Both the position numbers and the translations under genes were made by a program. Below are positions 44,673 to 52,644 of a DNA stretch of 64,000 nt, one piece after another; position 1 is the first letter of the stretch; each line of letters starts with the position of its first letter. Under the pieces are notes generated by a model, which saw only the letters and a list, made by a program, of their open reading frames with translations, searched no databases and was not told the origin of the DNA. The stretch is from DASRDB01 sp035652815 (GTDB lineage: Bacteria > Chloroflexota > Ktedonobacteria > Ktedonobacterales > Ktedonobacteraceae), in assembly GCA_035652815.1 (NCBI GenBank), contig DASRDB010000018.1:62001-126000 (forward strand), read 5' to 3'.

Positions 44673-45491
44673 TCACGATTTTCGCATGTGTTCGGGAACT
44701 TCCCAGGTGTTGTCGCTCTCTTCGGGCAGGTAGACGCGAGCCGTTCCGTCCTCATTCTGTACCAGTACGGGTTGTCGCACCGGGACATGCCGGGTCGCGC
44801 AGGCCGCCAGGGCATCTTGAACGCTTCTGAAAGCCGCGAGGTCATGTAACTGATGAATGGTAGCAAAGACGAGCGGAAATTCGCCCCGCTCGGAACGCGC
44901 CAGCGCCTCGGCGGGCGAGATCCAGATGCCCTCGCTGGTCTCCAAATGATCATGCGCTGCCTCCTGCTCGAGTGGCGCGGTCGTCACAAAGAAATGCGTA
45001 TCGAAGCGTTTGGGCATGCCCTCGGGCGTGATCCAGTGAGCAAAGTATCCGAGCAGGTCGGTAGCCAGCATCAGTCGTTCGGCATGCGTCATCTCGACCA
45101 GCGAGCCTTTGCGCTCGTTAAAGGCTTTGCGATAGGCCTCGAAACGCGGCGTATCCTCGGCGGTTATCACAAGGGGCGTTCCATCGCGATAGGCGAGCAG
45201 GACACCGGCCTCCTCGAAGAGTTCGCGAATGGCAGCCGCTCGCACACCTTTCCCCAGCACAGTGCGGCCCTCCGGGTCGGCAGGCGTCAGAGCTACCGGC
45301 GCACAGACGCCCTCGGCCAGCTCGGCGGCAAAATCGTCTTTCGTCACAGAGCCGCCTGGAAATACATACACGTCGGGCATGAAATCGCTCTGAATGACGC
45401 GGCGCACCATAAATACTTCAAGTCCCTCTCCCGAGGGCAAATCGCGCAGCAACATCACCGCCGAGGCAACGCGAGGCTGTGTAGTCGTCAT
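44673..45491 (-). CDS. NUDIX hydrolase, NUDT19-like
   Basis: 272 residues from ATG 45491, with GGAG 9 nt upstream. The NUDIX box reads GKGVRAAAIRELFEEAGVLL, with the catalytic R-E-L-F-E-E-A-G complete. An insertion of about 50 residues before it (VFPGGSVTKDDFAAELAEG, typical YVFPGG) and the helical stretch after it match the NUDT7/NUDT19 type, which cleaves acyl-CoA or CoA diphosphate linkages in eukaryotes; for this protein that is inference. It precedes the MBL gene by about 200 nt, separated by a family B repeat. Confidence 0.9.
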   Translation of the reverse strand: MTTTQPRVASAVMLLRDLPSGEGLEVFMVRRVIQSDFMPDVYVFPGGSVTKDDFAAELAEGVCAPVALTPADPEGRTVLGKGVRAAAIRELFEEAGVLLAYRDGTPLVITAEDTPRFEAYRKAFNERKGSLVEMTHAERLMLATDLLGYFAHWITPEGMPKRFDTHFFVTTAPLEQEAAHDHLETSEGIWISPAEALARSERGEFPLVFATIHQLHDLAAFRSVQDALAACATRHVPVRQPVLVQNEDGTARVYLPEESDNTWEVPEHMRKS

Positions 45492-45551
45492 TTTCTCGTT
45501 CTCCATTCTACGAAACGGCCTGTCTTGTTGTATTGTATATTATAAGCACAT

Positions 45552-45603
45552 TGTAGGGGCGGGAGTGGGGTGATGGCGGGGTGTGGGCGCTTGCGCCGCC
45601 CTT
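45552..45603. repeat. Family E repeat, left half only
   Basis: TGTAGGGGCGGGAGTGGGGT through GGGCGCTTGCGCCGCCC; the right half is missing. It lies directly upstream of the cytidylate kinase-like gene. Confidence 0.85.
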
Positions 45604-45645
45604 ATGCTGAGAACAAACGAACGGATCAAAGAAAGGGGCAGGCCG

Positions 45646-46410
45646 ATGGCAGCGCAGCAAGAAATGCGAGTAATCACCATTTCGCGACAGTATGGCAGCG
45701 GCGGCGGCGAAATCGCAGTCCGGGTGGCAAAACGCCTTTCATGGCAACTGGTCGATCATGAAATAGTGGCGCAGGTGGCGCGCAGGCTGGGCATTACAGA
45801 AGAAGAGGCTTCCATACACGATGAGCGCGTGGAAGGCTTCATCGCGCGCGCCTTAAACGCCCTGCAAATCGCAGTTCCCGTTGTTCCCCTCTCGCCAACA
45901 ACCTCGCCCGCACAGGAAGAACGAGTCTATCACGAGGCCTTGCGGCAGGTGGTCGAGACAGCCGCCAACGCGGGAAATGTGGTGATCGTTGGGCGAGCCG
46001 GGCAGTCCTTCCTGGCTCAGCGGCGTGATGTCCTGCATGTCCGCGTGGTGGCTCCGCTCCAACAGCGCATTGCTTACGTGGCACAGCGCGAAGGCCTGGA
46101 CGAGGCAACGGCCCAGGCGCGTATCGCGACCAAAGACCGCGACCGCGCTCGTTACCTGCAAACCCAGCATCATCTCAACGTTAATGACCCGCTCCTGTAC
46201 GACTTGATTATCAATACACACGTGATTGATCTGGAGGGTGCAGTTGATTTGATCCTGCTCGCGCTGGAACGCAAAGGCCGCATGCTTGGCGTGCCAACCG
46301 GCCAACTGGGAGCCGTGACCGGCCTGCCTCGCTATCCCGGTCGGCCAGGTGATTTGCGACCGCCAACCAGCAATCAGCCATCAGGGCCGCTGCCTGAAAC
46401 CGGCCAATAA
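45646..46410 (+). CDS. Cytidylate kinase-like family protein
   Basis: 254 residues from ATG 45646, with AAAGGGGCAGG upstream. The P-loop variant ISRQYGSGGGEIAVRVAKRL and LVDHEIVAQVARRLG followed by DRDRARYLQ and YDLIINTHVIDLEGAVDLIL define the cytidylate-kinase-like family, which is distinct from true Cmk. It is presumed to phosphorylate a nucleotide or small metabolite. The C-terminal 35 residues are Pro/Gly-rich and disordered. It is 29 nt ahead of the FAH gene; the two may be an operon. Confidence 0.88.
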   Translation: MAAQQEMRVITISRQYGSGGGEIAVRVAKRLSWQLVDHEIVAQVARRLGITEEEASIHDERVEGFIARALNALQIAVPVVPLSPTTSPAQEERVYHEALRQVVETAANAGNVVIVGRAGQSFLAQRRDVLHVRVVAPLQQRIAYVAQREGLDEATAQARIATKDRDRARYLQTQHHLNVNDPLLYDLIINTHVIDLEGAVDLILLALERKGRMLGVPTGQLGAVTGLPRYPGRPGDLRPPTSNQPSGPLPETGQ

Positions 46411-46439
46411 CTCTATTTTGTACTGAAGGAGACCTTTGA

Positions 46440-47381
46440 ATGAAACTTGCCAGCTTTTCTACCGAGAACTTACCCAGAGTCCGGGTGGGACTTGTGCAGG
46501 GCGATGAAATAGTAGATATCGACCTCGCGGCGCGTGCCTTGCAAGTCAGGCCATTCGAGCAAATGCTCGACCTCATCGCGCATTATGACGACGAGGGCAA
46601 AGCAACACTCGATGCCATTATGCAAAAAGCAGGACAAAGACGCTTCTCTGAGGTACGTACCTTTAGCGAGATAGGGGCTGTTCATAAGCTGAACGAAGTA
46701 CAACTGGCCGCGCCCATTCCGCGCCCGGCAAAAAATGTCATGTGTCTCGGCCTGAATTATGCTGAACACGCTAAAGAATCCGCTCAGGCCCGCGGCCGCG
46801 AGGCAACGCAGCTTGAAGCTCCCCTCTTTTTTACTAAAGCGCCAACGACCGTGAACGGCCCCTACAGCCCGCTCGTCATCGATCCATCGGTCTCCACACA
46901 GATCGACTGGGAGGCCGAACTGGCGGTGATTATTGGCAGAGGCGGCAAAAATATTCGCGAAGCGGACTCGCTGGATCACGTGTTTGGCTACACCGTTCTC
47001 AACGATGTCTCAGCACGCGACTTGCAGGCCCTGCACAAGCAATTTTTCAAAGGGAAAAGTATCGACGGCTACTGCCCGATGGGTCCCTGGATTGTTACGG
47101 CGGACGAGATTCCTGATCCACAAAATCTCAAGCTGTGTCTGCGCGTCAACGGCGCGACTAAGCAGGATGATACCACCGGCAACATGATCTTCTCTGTGCG
47201 CACCATTATCTCCGTGCTTTCCCAGGGCATGACGTTGGAGCCGGGAGATATCATCGCCACTGGCACACCGAGCGGAGTTGGTTTCGCGCGCAAGCCGCCC
47301 GAGTTTTTGAAGCCCGGCGATGTCATGGAGACGGAAATTGAGGGTATCGGTATCATGAAAAATCCAGTGATTGGCGTTTGA
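46440..47381 (+). CDS. Fumarylacetoacetate hydrolase family protein
   Basis: 313 residues, GAAGGAGACC before the ATG. A small N-terminal domain leads into the FAH barrel: CLGLNYAEHAKES, EAPLFFTKAPTTVNGP, IDWEAELAVIIGRGGKNI (metal-binding Glu residues), GYTVLNDVSARDLQ, KSIDGYCPMGPWIV and GDIIATGTPSGVG. Members cleave or decarboxylate beta-diketo acids in aromatic-compound breakdown (for example 2-hydroxyhepta-2,4-diene-1,7-dioate isomerase or acylpyruvase). An extradiol-type VOC protein is encoded 1.2 kb away at 48626, but they are not in one operon. Confidence 0.95.
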   Translation: MKLASFSTENLPRVRVGLVQGDEIVDIDLAARALQVRPFEQMLDLIAHYDDEGKATLDAIMQKAGQRRFSEVRTFSEIGAVHKLNEVQLAAPIPRPAKNVMCLGLNYAEHAKESAQARGREATQLEAPLFFTKAPTTVNGPYSPLVIDPSVSTQIDWEAELAVIIGRGGKNIREADSLDHVFGYTVLNDVSARDLQALHKQFFKGKSIDGYCPMGPWIVTADEIPDPQNLKLCLRVNGATKQDDTTGNMIFSVRTIISVLSQGMTLEPGDIIATGTPSGVGFARKPPEFLKPGDVMETEIEGIGIMKNPVIGV

Positions 47382-47403
47382 TATTACAAACTTGTACTCG
47401 TCG

Positions 47404-47515
47404 GCTGTCATGTTGAGCGCAGCGAAGCATCCGTGTGTGGCCGATAGGGGATGCTTCGCTGCGCTCAGCATGACAGCCTGGCACTCATAACAAAGCATGA
47501 CAGACTAGCACTCAT
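47404..47515. repeat. Family A palindromic repeat, copy 10, plus short tandem repeat
   Basis: Palindrome 47404-47477 (CTGTCATGTTGAGCGCAGCG). Its right end, CATGACAGCCTGGCACTCAT, is duplicated once as CATGACAGACTAGCACTCAT with a period of 27 bp, ending just before the ribosome site of the next gene. Confidence 0.88.
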
Positions 47516-47536
47516 AACAAATAAGGAACATAGCAT

Positions 47537-48100
47537 ATGCTGGCGTATATTTTCTGGCACCGGCGCGCCCCCCACGTTGATAAAACAACTTACCAGCACT
47601 ACCTGCAAGATTTTCACGAGGTATTGCTGACGCAGCAACCGGCAGGCTTCCACTATTCAACGGTCTTCGAGCTGAGCCAGGCTCCCTGGCTGCCAGGTGG
47701 CGAGGAAGCATACGAGGACTGGTATGTCCTCGAAAACTCCGCCGCCCTGGATGTCATCAACGAGATTGCGGTCACCGGGCCGTGTAAGGCTCCGCATAAT
47801 CGCGCCGCGCAGGGAGCGGCGGTAGGTGCCGGTGGGTTATACCGGCTATACGACGGGGAAACAAAGCTGGCAACAGCGCGCATTGCCCTTTGCTTCGCGA
47901 AACCGGCAGGCATGAGCTACGAAACCCTCTATGCCCTGCTGCAATCGATAGTTGATATGCCGCAGGTTAGCCTGTGGCGCAGGCAGATGGTACTCGGTCC
48001 CGCGCCCGAATTTCGCCTGCATAGCCCGCAACCCTTAACCCTGCCGGAGCCGCTTCACCCTGTGCAGATCGAACTCACACAGGTGTGGCCCAAAGCATAG
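47537..48100 (+). CDS. Uncharacterised protein with dimeric alpha/beta-barrel look
   Basis: 187 residues, ATAAGGAAC upstream of the ATG. The start MLAYIFWHRRAPHVDKTTYQHYLQDFHEVLL resembles stress-responsive or EthD-like alpha/beta-barrel proteins, with a possible second half beginning ATARIALCFAKPAGMSYETLYALLQ, so it may be a tandem of two ferredoxin-like units. The middle contains a Gly/Ala-rich loop. No catalytic motif is obvious. Flanked by repeats, it appears to be single. Confidence 0.75.
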   Translation: MLAYIFWHRRAPHVDKTTYQHYLQDFHEVLLTQQPAGFHYSTVFELSQAPWLPGGEEAYEDWYVLENSAALDVINEIAVTGPCKAPHNRAAQGAAVGAGGLYRLYDGETKLATARIALCFAKPAGMSYETLYALLQSIVDMPQVSLWRRQMVLGPAPEFRLHSPQPLTLPEPLHPVQIELTQVWPKA

Positions 48101-48116
48101 AAAGCAAGTTTCTACT

Positions 48117-48205
48117 ACTTTGTCAAGCTATAGAGAAGCCCTTTGCTTGTCATGCTGAGCGCAGCGAAGCATGACAAGCAGACGGCCCAATGAAGTTTGA
48201 CAAAG
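48117..48205. repeat. Family A miniature (internally deleted) copy with outer arms
   Basis: CTTGTCATGCTGAGCGCAGC runs straight into GAAGCATGACAAG (48146-48178), so most of the right arm and the centre are lost, leaving a small hairpin. Outer arms ACTTTGTCAA (48117) and TTGACAAAGT (to 48205) flank it, showing that the family A element extends beyond the core. Confidence 0.85.
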
Positions 48206-48238
48206 TACTAAGTACCAGGCTGAAAGGAACACACAACG

Positions 48239-48568
48239 ATGGAAGCATTTGAAATTGCCTCACTGCTGCGGCAACAGGAGCAATCCCGGCACGACTATCT
48301 CGAATTTCTGCGCGTTCCCGCCCTCAGCGTCGGCCTGTACATGCTGGAAGCGGGCGCAACCGACGAGCAGCAGCCTCACACGGAGGACGAGATTTACTAC
48401 GTGTTGAGCGGGCGGGCCATTATACAGGTCGGCTCTGAAAACCGCGAAGTGCAGGCAGGTTCGCTGATCTATGTGAAAGCCAGGGACGAGCATCGCTTCC
48501 ATACGATCACAGAGGACTTGCGCGTGCTGGTCATCTTCGCTCCCGCTGAATATACCAACAAGGAATAA
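48239..48568 (+). CDS. Cupin domain protein
   Basis: 109 residues, GAAAGGAAC upstream. One cupin barrel: QQPHTEDEIYYVLSGRAIIQVG (motif 1, with His and Glu ligands) and GSLIYVKARDEHRFHTI (motif 2, His). The metal site looks intact. Small single-domain cupins may be isomerases, dioxygenases or sensors; the role is unknown. It converges on the VOC gene with a shared terminator. Confidence 0.9.
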   Translation: MEAFEIASLLRQQEQSRHDYLEFLRVPALSVGLYMLEAGATDEQQPHTEDEIYYVLSGRAIIQVGSENREVQAGSLIYVKARDEHRFHTITEDLRVLVIFAPAEYTNKE

Positions 48569-48571
48569 AAC

Positions 48572-48626
48572 AGTTCAACAGAACAGGCGCGGGATTGTGG
48601 CAATCCCGCGCCTGTTCTGTTGAACT
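48572..48626. terminator. Bidirectional terminator, 26-bp perfect arms
   Basis: AGTTCAACAGAACAGGCGCG continuing to GGATTG, 3-nt loop TGG, and the full complement. It lies 3 nt past the cupin stop and touches the stop of the convergent VOC gene. Confidence 0.85.
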
Positions 48627-49588
48627 TATACTCTCACTTCGTCGCGAACCCAGGAGGGCATGAGACCCCAGAGGTTGAGCGCGGTGGTGCGCGAATGCCA
48701 CAGGCGCGGCGGTGTGGTGACATCGCGGTCAAAGTACTGTTGGAGTTCCGCCGAGAGTTCGATGTGCAGGCCCTCGGGGTCCGCAAAGCGGATGAAGAGG
48801 TCGTTGCCTGCGCCATGTCGCCCAGGCCCCCAAAGGATCGGTTTTTGCAGGCGGCTCAGGTAATCGGCCCAGGTGAGCAGTTCCGCTCCGTTAGGAATGC
48901 TGAAGCCGATATGATCGATATCCTGCTTGCCCTGCATCAAGATCAGCGTGTGATGATCGGTATTGCAGCGCAGCCAGGCCGATTCACGCAGCAGCCAGTC
49001 GGAAATGTCAAAGCCGAGCGCCTCGGTATAAAACTCGACCATCGTTTCCATGTGGATGGTGCGCAGGGCTATATGCTGGAGCGCGTGCGGGTGCAGGCGG
49101 GTGCGATGCGTATCGCCAGGAGGCAGCACAAGCGCGTCATCGGGCGTGACCGAGATTTCGATGGGGTTGCCATCGGGGTCGGCAAACCAGAGCGTATCAC
49201 CCAGTTCTGGATTACCGTCGCGAGGCTGAAGCGCAAGATTTACGCCCGCCGCCTTCAGCCTTGCCGCCAGTGCCGCCAGTTCGGCATCGTTATCGACCTC
49301 GAAGGCGATATGATGCAGGCGCGATTGCTGCGCAGGCGTCCTGCCATTGCCCCCGCCCGGGCGCGTATCGGTGAACAGGCTGAGGCAATGAAATTCGTCG
49401 CCCAGGGCGAGGAAGGTATTGGCCTCCTCAAACTCAACATCCGAATCATTAGAATTGATCTCGGTGGCGCGCAAGACAAAGCCCATCGCCTGACGGTAAA
49501 AGCGCGTCTGAGCCGCGACATCCGTCGTCCATAGCCCCACGTGCGCCAGTCGCTTCACTCGAACTTTTTGTATCTGCTGCTCGCTCAT
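48626..49588 (-). CDS. VOC family protein, extradiol catechol dioxygenase-like
   Basis: 320 residues from ATG 49588, with GAGGAGACAC upstream. It has two VOC modules. The N-terminal one (KRLAHVGLWTTDVAAQTRFY) is probably non-catalytic. The C-terminal one has the iron ligands expected of type I extradiol enzymes: His in LQHIALRT, His in DIDHIGFSIPN and Glu in GLHIELSAE. Ring cleavage of a catechol is the best guess. The long C-terminal tail (about 290-320) is typical of 2,3-dioxygenases. The FAH gene at 46440 could act later on the same kind of pathway. Confidence 0.9.
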   Translation of the reverse strand: MSEQQIQKVRVKRLAHVGLWTTDVAAQTRFYRQAMGFVLRATEINSNDSDVEFEEANTFLALGDEFHCLSLFTDTRPGGGNGRTPAQQSRLHHIAFEVDNDAELAALAARLKAAGVNLALQPRDGNPELGDTLWFADPDGNPIEISVTPDDALVLPPGDTHRTRLHPHALQHIALRTIHMETMVEFYTEALGFDISDWLLRESAWLRCNTDHHTLILMQGKQDIDHIGFSIPNGAELLTWADYLSRLQKPILWGPGRHGAGNDLFIRFADPEGLHIELSAELQQYFDRDVTTPPRLWHSRTTALNLWGLMPSWVRDEVRV

Positions 49589-49764
49589 ATGTGTCTCCTC
49601 TCCCCGGGTTGACATCATCACAGAAAGAGGGCGCGAGAACTCGGCCCTCTCGAAAACATGTATCCACTTGTGTTAAGTTGTATCTTACATAGGGAGAGAT
49701 AGTAGGGTCAATGGAATAGCCCAAAGGTCATAGAACTTATGAATAAAGCCGGAAGTTGGGGGAA

Positions 49765-49839
49765 CGAAAGCCACCCGCAAGGGGCTGGCTCTACAATATC
49801 ATCGCCCCTGTAGAGCCAGCCCCTTGCGGGCGGCTTTCG
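49765..49839. repeat. Family B palindromic repeat, copy 4
   Basis: CGAAAGCCACCCGCAAGGGG and complement with compensatory changes (GGCTGGCTC/GAGCCAGCC). It lies between two same-direction genes. Confidence 0.92.
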
Positions 49840-49873
49840 GCTGCTTCTACTGGGCGGCTTTCATCTGCCATAT

Positions 49874-50464
49874 TTAAAAGCGATGCATTGCTTTCTGCTC
49901 CCGCTCCTTCCACCAGTTCAAGGTCATGGCAGCGGTGTCTCCCGTTTGCTCATCAGGTGTCGCCAGGAAGTGTTCGACATCCGTTTGTGAGAGATCGACA
50001 GTATCCAGGACGCGCACCAGGGGCGGCTCGGCTGGCAGAGGGGTATCGGGCACAAGCAGCTTCGTAGCGATACCCGGCAGGCTTCTCATCTCTTGCAACA
50101 ATTGTGATCCGACGATATTGCTGTGTACGGCCTCGGTCGCGACAAAGAGGGGCAGCATCAGCAGAACAATAAATAAGACCAGCGAGCAGAACAACGGATA
50201 CCAGACATGCGCGCTCAAGGCGGTGATGATGCTAACGGTCAGCAGCAGAGAGAGCGCGACCAGCATGATCGGATTGCGTATTTGCAGCAGATCAAGCAGA
50301 TAAATACTGCGACGGTGCCGGACAAGCAGTTTCCGGCGGCGCTGTGCGGCTTTGCCGGTCGCCACGCGGCGCGTATCAGCAGGCCAGAGCGCCCGGCTCA
50401 CTCTGACAGCATGTGTTTTAATCGACAGCCATTGCTTTTCTTGCAAATCATTCCGGTTGACCAT
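49874..50464 (-). CDS. Small membrane protein preceded by a structured leader
   Basis: 196 residues. The basic N-terminus (RRVATGKAAQRRRKLLVRHRR) is followed by two membrane helices, about 65-85 (PIMLVALSLLLTVSIITALSA) and 88-110 (YPLFCSLVLFIVLLMLPLFVA). An acidic cytosolic or outer tail (LSQTDVEHFLATPDEQTGD) ends with WWKEREQKAMHRF. I recognise no family. The ribosome site is AGAAGG close to the ATG, with AGAGG further away. It lies downstream of the min operon on the same strand, but about 900 bp of non-coding, highly structured DNA separates them. Confidence 0.75.
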   Translation of the reverse strand: MVNRNDLQEKQWLSIKTHAVRVSRALWPADTRRVATGKAAQRRRKLLVRHRRSIYLLDLLQIRNPIMLVALSLLLTVSIITALSAHVWYPLFCSLVLFIVLLMLPLFVATEAVHSNIVGSQLLQEMRSLPGIATKLLVPDTPLPAEPPLVRVLDTVDLSQTDVEHFLATPDEQTGDTAAMTLNWWKEREQKAMHRF

Positions 50465-50499
50465 AACCTTCTATCCTCTAAAAACGTCCTCTCGCGACA

Positions 50500-50900
50500 C
50501 TGAAGTGCCGGCATACAGTAGCCGCACTCCAGCGCTCAGCGTGGAACACAACACCACATCCACAACATCTCCCACCACTGTGTATACCTTTTCTCCACAC
50601 GTCGAGCGAAGTTCCCCCAGGGTTATCGCACCCCACCACCCGCGTATACACAGCCGTCAGCCCAACGTCTCCACACTCACCACCCAACCGACGGGACACT
50701 CTGCCTGACAAACAGTGTGTCCAGCCTGTGTTCGCACACCAGCACTTCACTATCGCGAAAGGGAAACGCTCCCGCTACTTCGGCAAGAGCATGCCGTCGT
50801 AGCCAGACGGAGGTTACAGGTATACTTCCAGCGGCTCATACGCTTTCGCCGGAAGCTGGCTAACAGAAAGGAGTTCGAAAATTAGCTCCTTTCAGGAGTC
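50500..50900 (-). promoter_or_regulatory. Candidate structured RNA or long 5' UTR
   Basis: No protein-like frame, strongly G/T-biased on the reverse strand, and dense stems: GTGCGGC/GCC-GCAC (50505-50527), a 10-bp long-range stem CTGTGTATAC/GTATACACAG (50578-50587 with 50644-50653) enclosing GGGT-GCGATA-ACCC (50620-50633), CCGTC/GACGG (50654-50694), a 10-bp stem with one mismatch (50694-50722), GTGT-GCGA-ACAC with a GNRA tetraloop (50728-50739), CGGCA/TGCCG (50781-50796), a 9-bp stem (50825-50855) and two competing hairpins (50866-50893 or 50886-50898). It ends just before the 196-residue membrane gene. It does not match RNase P, tmRNA, SRP RNA or a riboswitch I know. Confidence 0.45.
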
Positions 50901-50931
50901 TGTCCCTCACCACATTTCCCAACCGATAACT

Positions 50932-50953
50932 GTATGACAGATCATTGTCATAC
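50932..50953. promoter_or_regulatory. Operator-like perfect inverted repeat
   Basis: GTATGACA-GATCAT-TGTCATAC: 8-bp arms with a 6-bp spacer. A TACAAT (-10-like, reverse strand, 50963-50958) lies directly upstream, so a regulator bound here would block transcription toward the structured region and the 49874-50464 gene. The -35 is not clear. Confidence 0.5.
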
Positions 50954-51137
50954 CTTTATTGTAGTAAGGCTGAGGTTGGTTCTGGTTATGAACGCATGGA
51001 GGTTGAGTTAAGAAACGCTTTTCTGCACTACTAACTTCTTAACCTTTTATCGATTCATTTGTCCTTTTCTATGTCATATATAGACAAACGACGTTCTAGC
51101 ATCTTTATGCCGTGATGCAATCCCGAAGGCCCATTTT

Positions 51138-51346
51138 GTAGGGACGCGATGAAGGTGAACAAGCAAGATCGGCCATTGTTACCGCTCAGACGAACCACCT
51201 CCACTATCATGTCATCGTGAGCGCAGCGAAGGAACTCCGGTCGTGGCACGCGAGAAGGCCCGGCATACAGATCCTTCGCTGCGCTCACGATGACATCAAA
51301 ACGTTGCCGATGCTGGTCGTGAAAAACCATATTCGCGTCCCTACAG
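51138..51346. repeat. Composite repeat: family A (copy 12) within long-form family C arms
   Basis: TGTAGGGACGCGATGAAGG at 51138 and CCATATTCGCGTCCCTACAG at the right end, with GCTGGTCGTGAAAAA inside the right arm matching the left arm at 11000. The inner palindrome ATGTCATCGTGAGCGCAGCG is at 51209-51296. Confidence 0.88.
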
Positions 51347-51373
51347 GATTGCATCCATCCGTTATGTGACGTA

Positions 51374-51724
51374 TTAATCCCTGTCAAGGCGTTCGACCTC
51401 GACCCGTATCCGGTTGCCCTGTAAGGCATTGGACGTAGGGGTATAAGCGGGCGGGTCCCATTCAAAGGCGACCTTCTGGCGTTTGACGGGCATATCGGCC
51501 AGCAGCTTATCCCAGCGTCCCTCGCGCGCCATGCTCACCTGCATATGCTGCTCGTCGATTTCCAGGCGCTGCGAGATGGCTTTAATCAGGTCAGCTTTAA
51601 TCAATTCCAGTAGTTCGGGATTTACTTTGAGACGGTCATGCACCAGCGCGACCTTCAAGCGCTCCTTCGCAACCTCGCCGGGAGTCGGTTTCTTGCGACC
51701 TGTCATAAACTCAAACACACCCAT
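51374..51724 (-). CDS. minE: Cell division topological specificity factor MinE
   Basis: 116 residues, longer than the usual 80-95. The N-terminus MGVFEFMTGRKK is the amphipathic membrane-binding segment; AKERLKVALVHDRLKVNPELLELIKADLIKAISQRLEID matches the MinD-binding helix/strand and the topological domain. The C-terminal 35 residues (VKRQKVAFEWDPPAYTPTSN) are an extension. MinE stimulates MinD ATPase and restricts MinCD to the poles. It is the last gene of minC-minD-minE, 26 nt after minD, with GGAGAAGGAGGC before its ATG. Confidence 0.94.
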   Translation of the reverse strand: MGVFEFMTGRKKPTPGEVAKERLKVALVHDRLKVNPELLELIKADLIKAISQRLEIDEQHMQVSMAREGRWDKLLADMPVKRQKVAFEWDPPAYTPTSNALQGNRIRVEVERLDRD

Positions 51725-51750
51725 TTGGATTGCCTCCTTCTCCAGGATGG

Positions 51751-52578
51751 CTAAGAACGAACGCGACGTTCAGATAACGCGGGGCCGAAGCCCATCAGAC
51801 GGCGCAGGCGTTCCATCAACGAGGGGGCCTCCGCCACTTCTTCCAGGGGCACTTCCTCGCCGAGGATGCGCTGCGCGGAACTCCAGTAGGCGCGCCCGGC
51901 GCGAGTACGCCTGTCATACACAATTGGTTCGCCCTTGTTGATGGCAATGATGATATTTTCATCCTCTGGAACGATGCCCAGGAGATCGATGCCCAGTACT
52001 TCTAACACGTCGGCCACGTCCATCATGTCGCCGCGCTTGACCATCTCGGGGCGCAGGCGATTGAGAATGAGGCGCGGCTCTGGCTTCCCGGCGGCTTCGA
52101 CAAGCCCGATGATGCGGTCCGCGTCGCGCACCGAGGCCATTTCGGGATTTGCCACAATGATGATCTCGTCCGCGCCCACAATGGAGTTGCGGAAGCCCTG
52201 CTCAATTCCGGCGGGCGAGTCGATCACCACAAAATCAAATTCCTGGCGCAGTTGCTGGCAGAGCTGCTGCATCTGGACACTGTTCACGGCGTTCTTATCG
52301 CGGGTCTGCGCGGCAGGCAGCAGGTACAACTCCGGCTGCCGCTTGTCTTTAATCAGGGCCTGGCGCAGTCGGCACTGGCCCTCGACCACGTCCACCAGGT
52401 CGTAGACGATGCGGTTTTCCAGTCCCATGACGGCATCCAGGTTACGCAGGCCAATATCGCCATCGACAACCGCGACCTTCTTTCCCAACATCGCCAGAGC
52501 CGTTCCAATATTTGCCGTGGTCGTGGTTTTGCCAACACCGCCCTTCCCCGATGTGATGGTAATCACCCGACTGTCCAT
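51751..52578 (-). CDS. minD: Septum site-determining ATPase MinD
   Basis: 275 residues from ATG 52578, with GGAGACGC upstream; ATG 52590 is four codons earlier. The deviant Walker A GKGGVGKTTTT, switch I DGDIGLRNLDAVMGLENR, switch II FVVIDSPAGIEQGF and a C-terminal amphipathic membrane-targeting helix (SLMERLRRLMGFGPA, about 254-268) are present. MinD dimerises with ATP on the membrane and recruits MinC. The order minC-minD-minE is the common one in bacteria. Confidence 0.97.
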   Translation of the reverse strand: MDSRVITITSGKGGVGKTTTTANIGTALAMLGKKVAVVDGDIGLRNLDAVMGLENRIVYDLVDVVEGQCRLRQALIKDKRQPELYLLPAAQTRDKNAVNSVQMQQLCQQLRQEFDFVVIDSPAGIEQGFRNSIVGADEIIIVANPEMASVRDADRIIGLVEAAGKPEPRLILNRLRPEMVKRGDMMDVADVLEVLGIDLLGIVPEDENIIIAINKGEPIVYDRRTRAGRAYWSSAQRILGEEVPLEEVAEAPSLMERLRRLMGFGPALSERRVRS

Positions 52579-52644
52579 ATGCGTCTCCATATAAGCAACT
52601 GTTCAACGTGACTACGCGACGATTGTAGGTGTATATTAAACACG

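Noticed and set aside
46440..49588. Aromatic catabolic operon (FAH, cupin, extradiol dioxygenase)
   Set aside because: The genes are on different strands, separated by repeats and terminators. A functional link is possible but an operon is not supported.
50570..50660. Replication origin (DnaA-box cluster) in the gap after the min genes
   Set aside because: Sequences such as CTCCACAC, GGTTATCGCA and GTATACACAG only loosely resemble DnaA boxes, there is no AT-rich unwinding stretch, and no dnaA/dnaN/gyrB nearby. The GTATAC pairs are better explained as an RNA-like stem.
50478..50750. Reverse-strand 90-codon frame rich in Cys, Gly and Trp
   Set aside because: It lies wholly within the structured region, has unnatural composition and no ribosome site.
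50500..50900. RNase P RNA, tmRNA, SRP RNA or group II intron
   Set aside because: I looked for the universal motifs (GAGGAAAGTCC, the tmRNA tRNA-like ends, GGAAGGAAGCAGCC, and the domain V hairpin) and found none on either strand.
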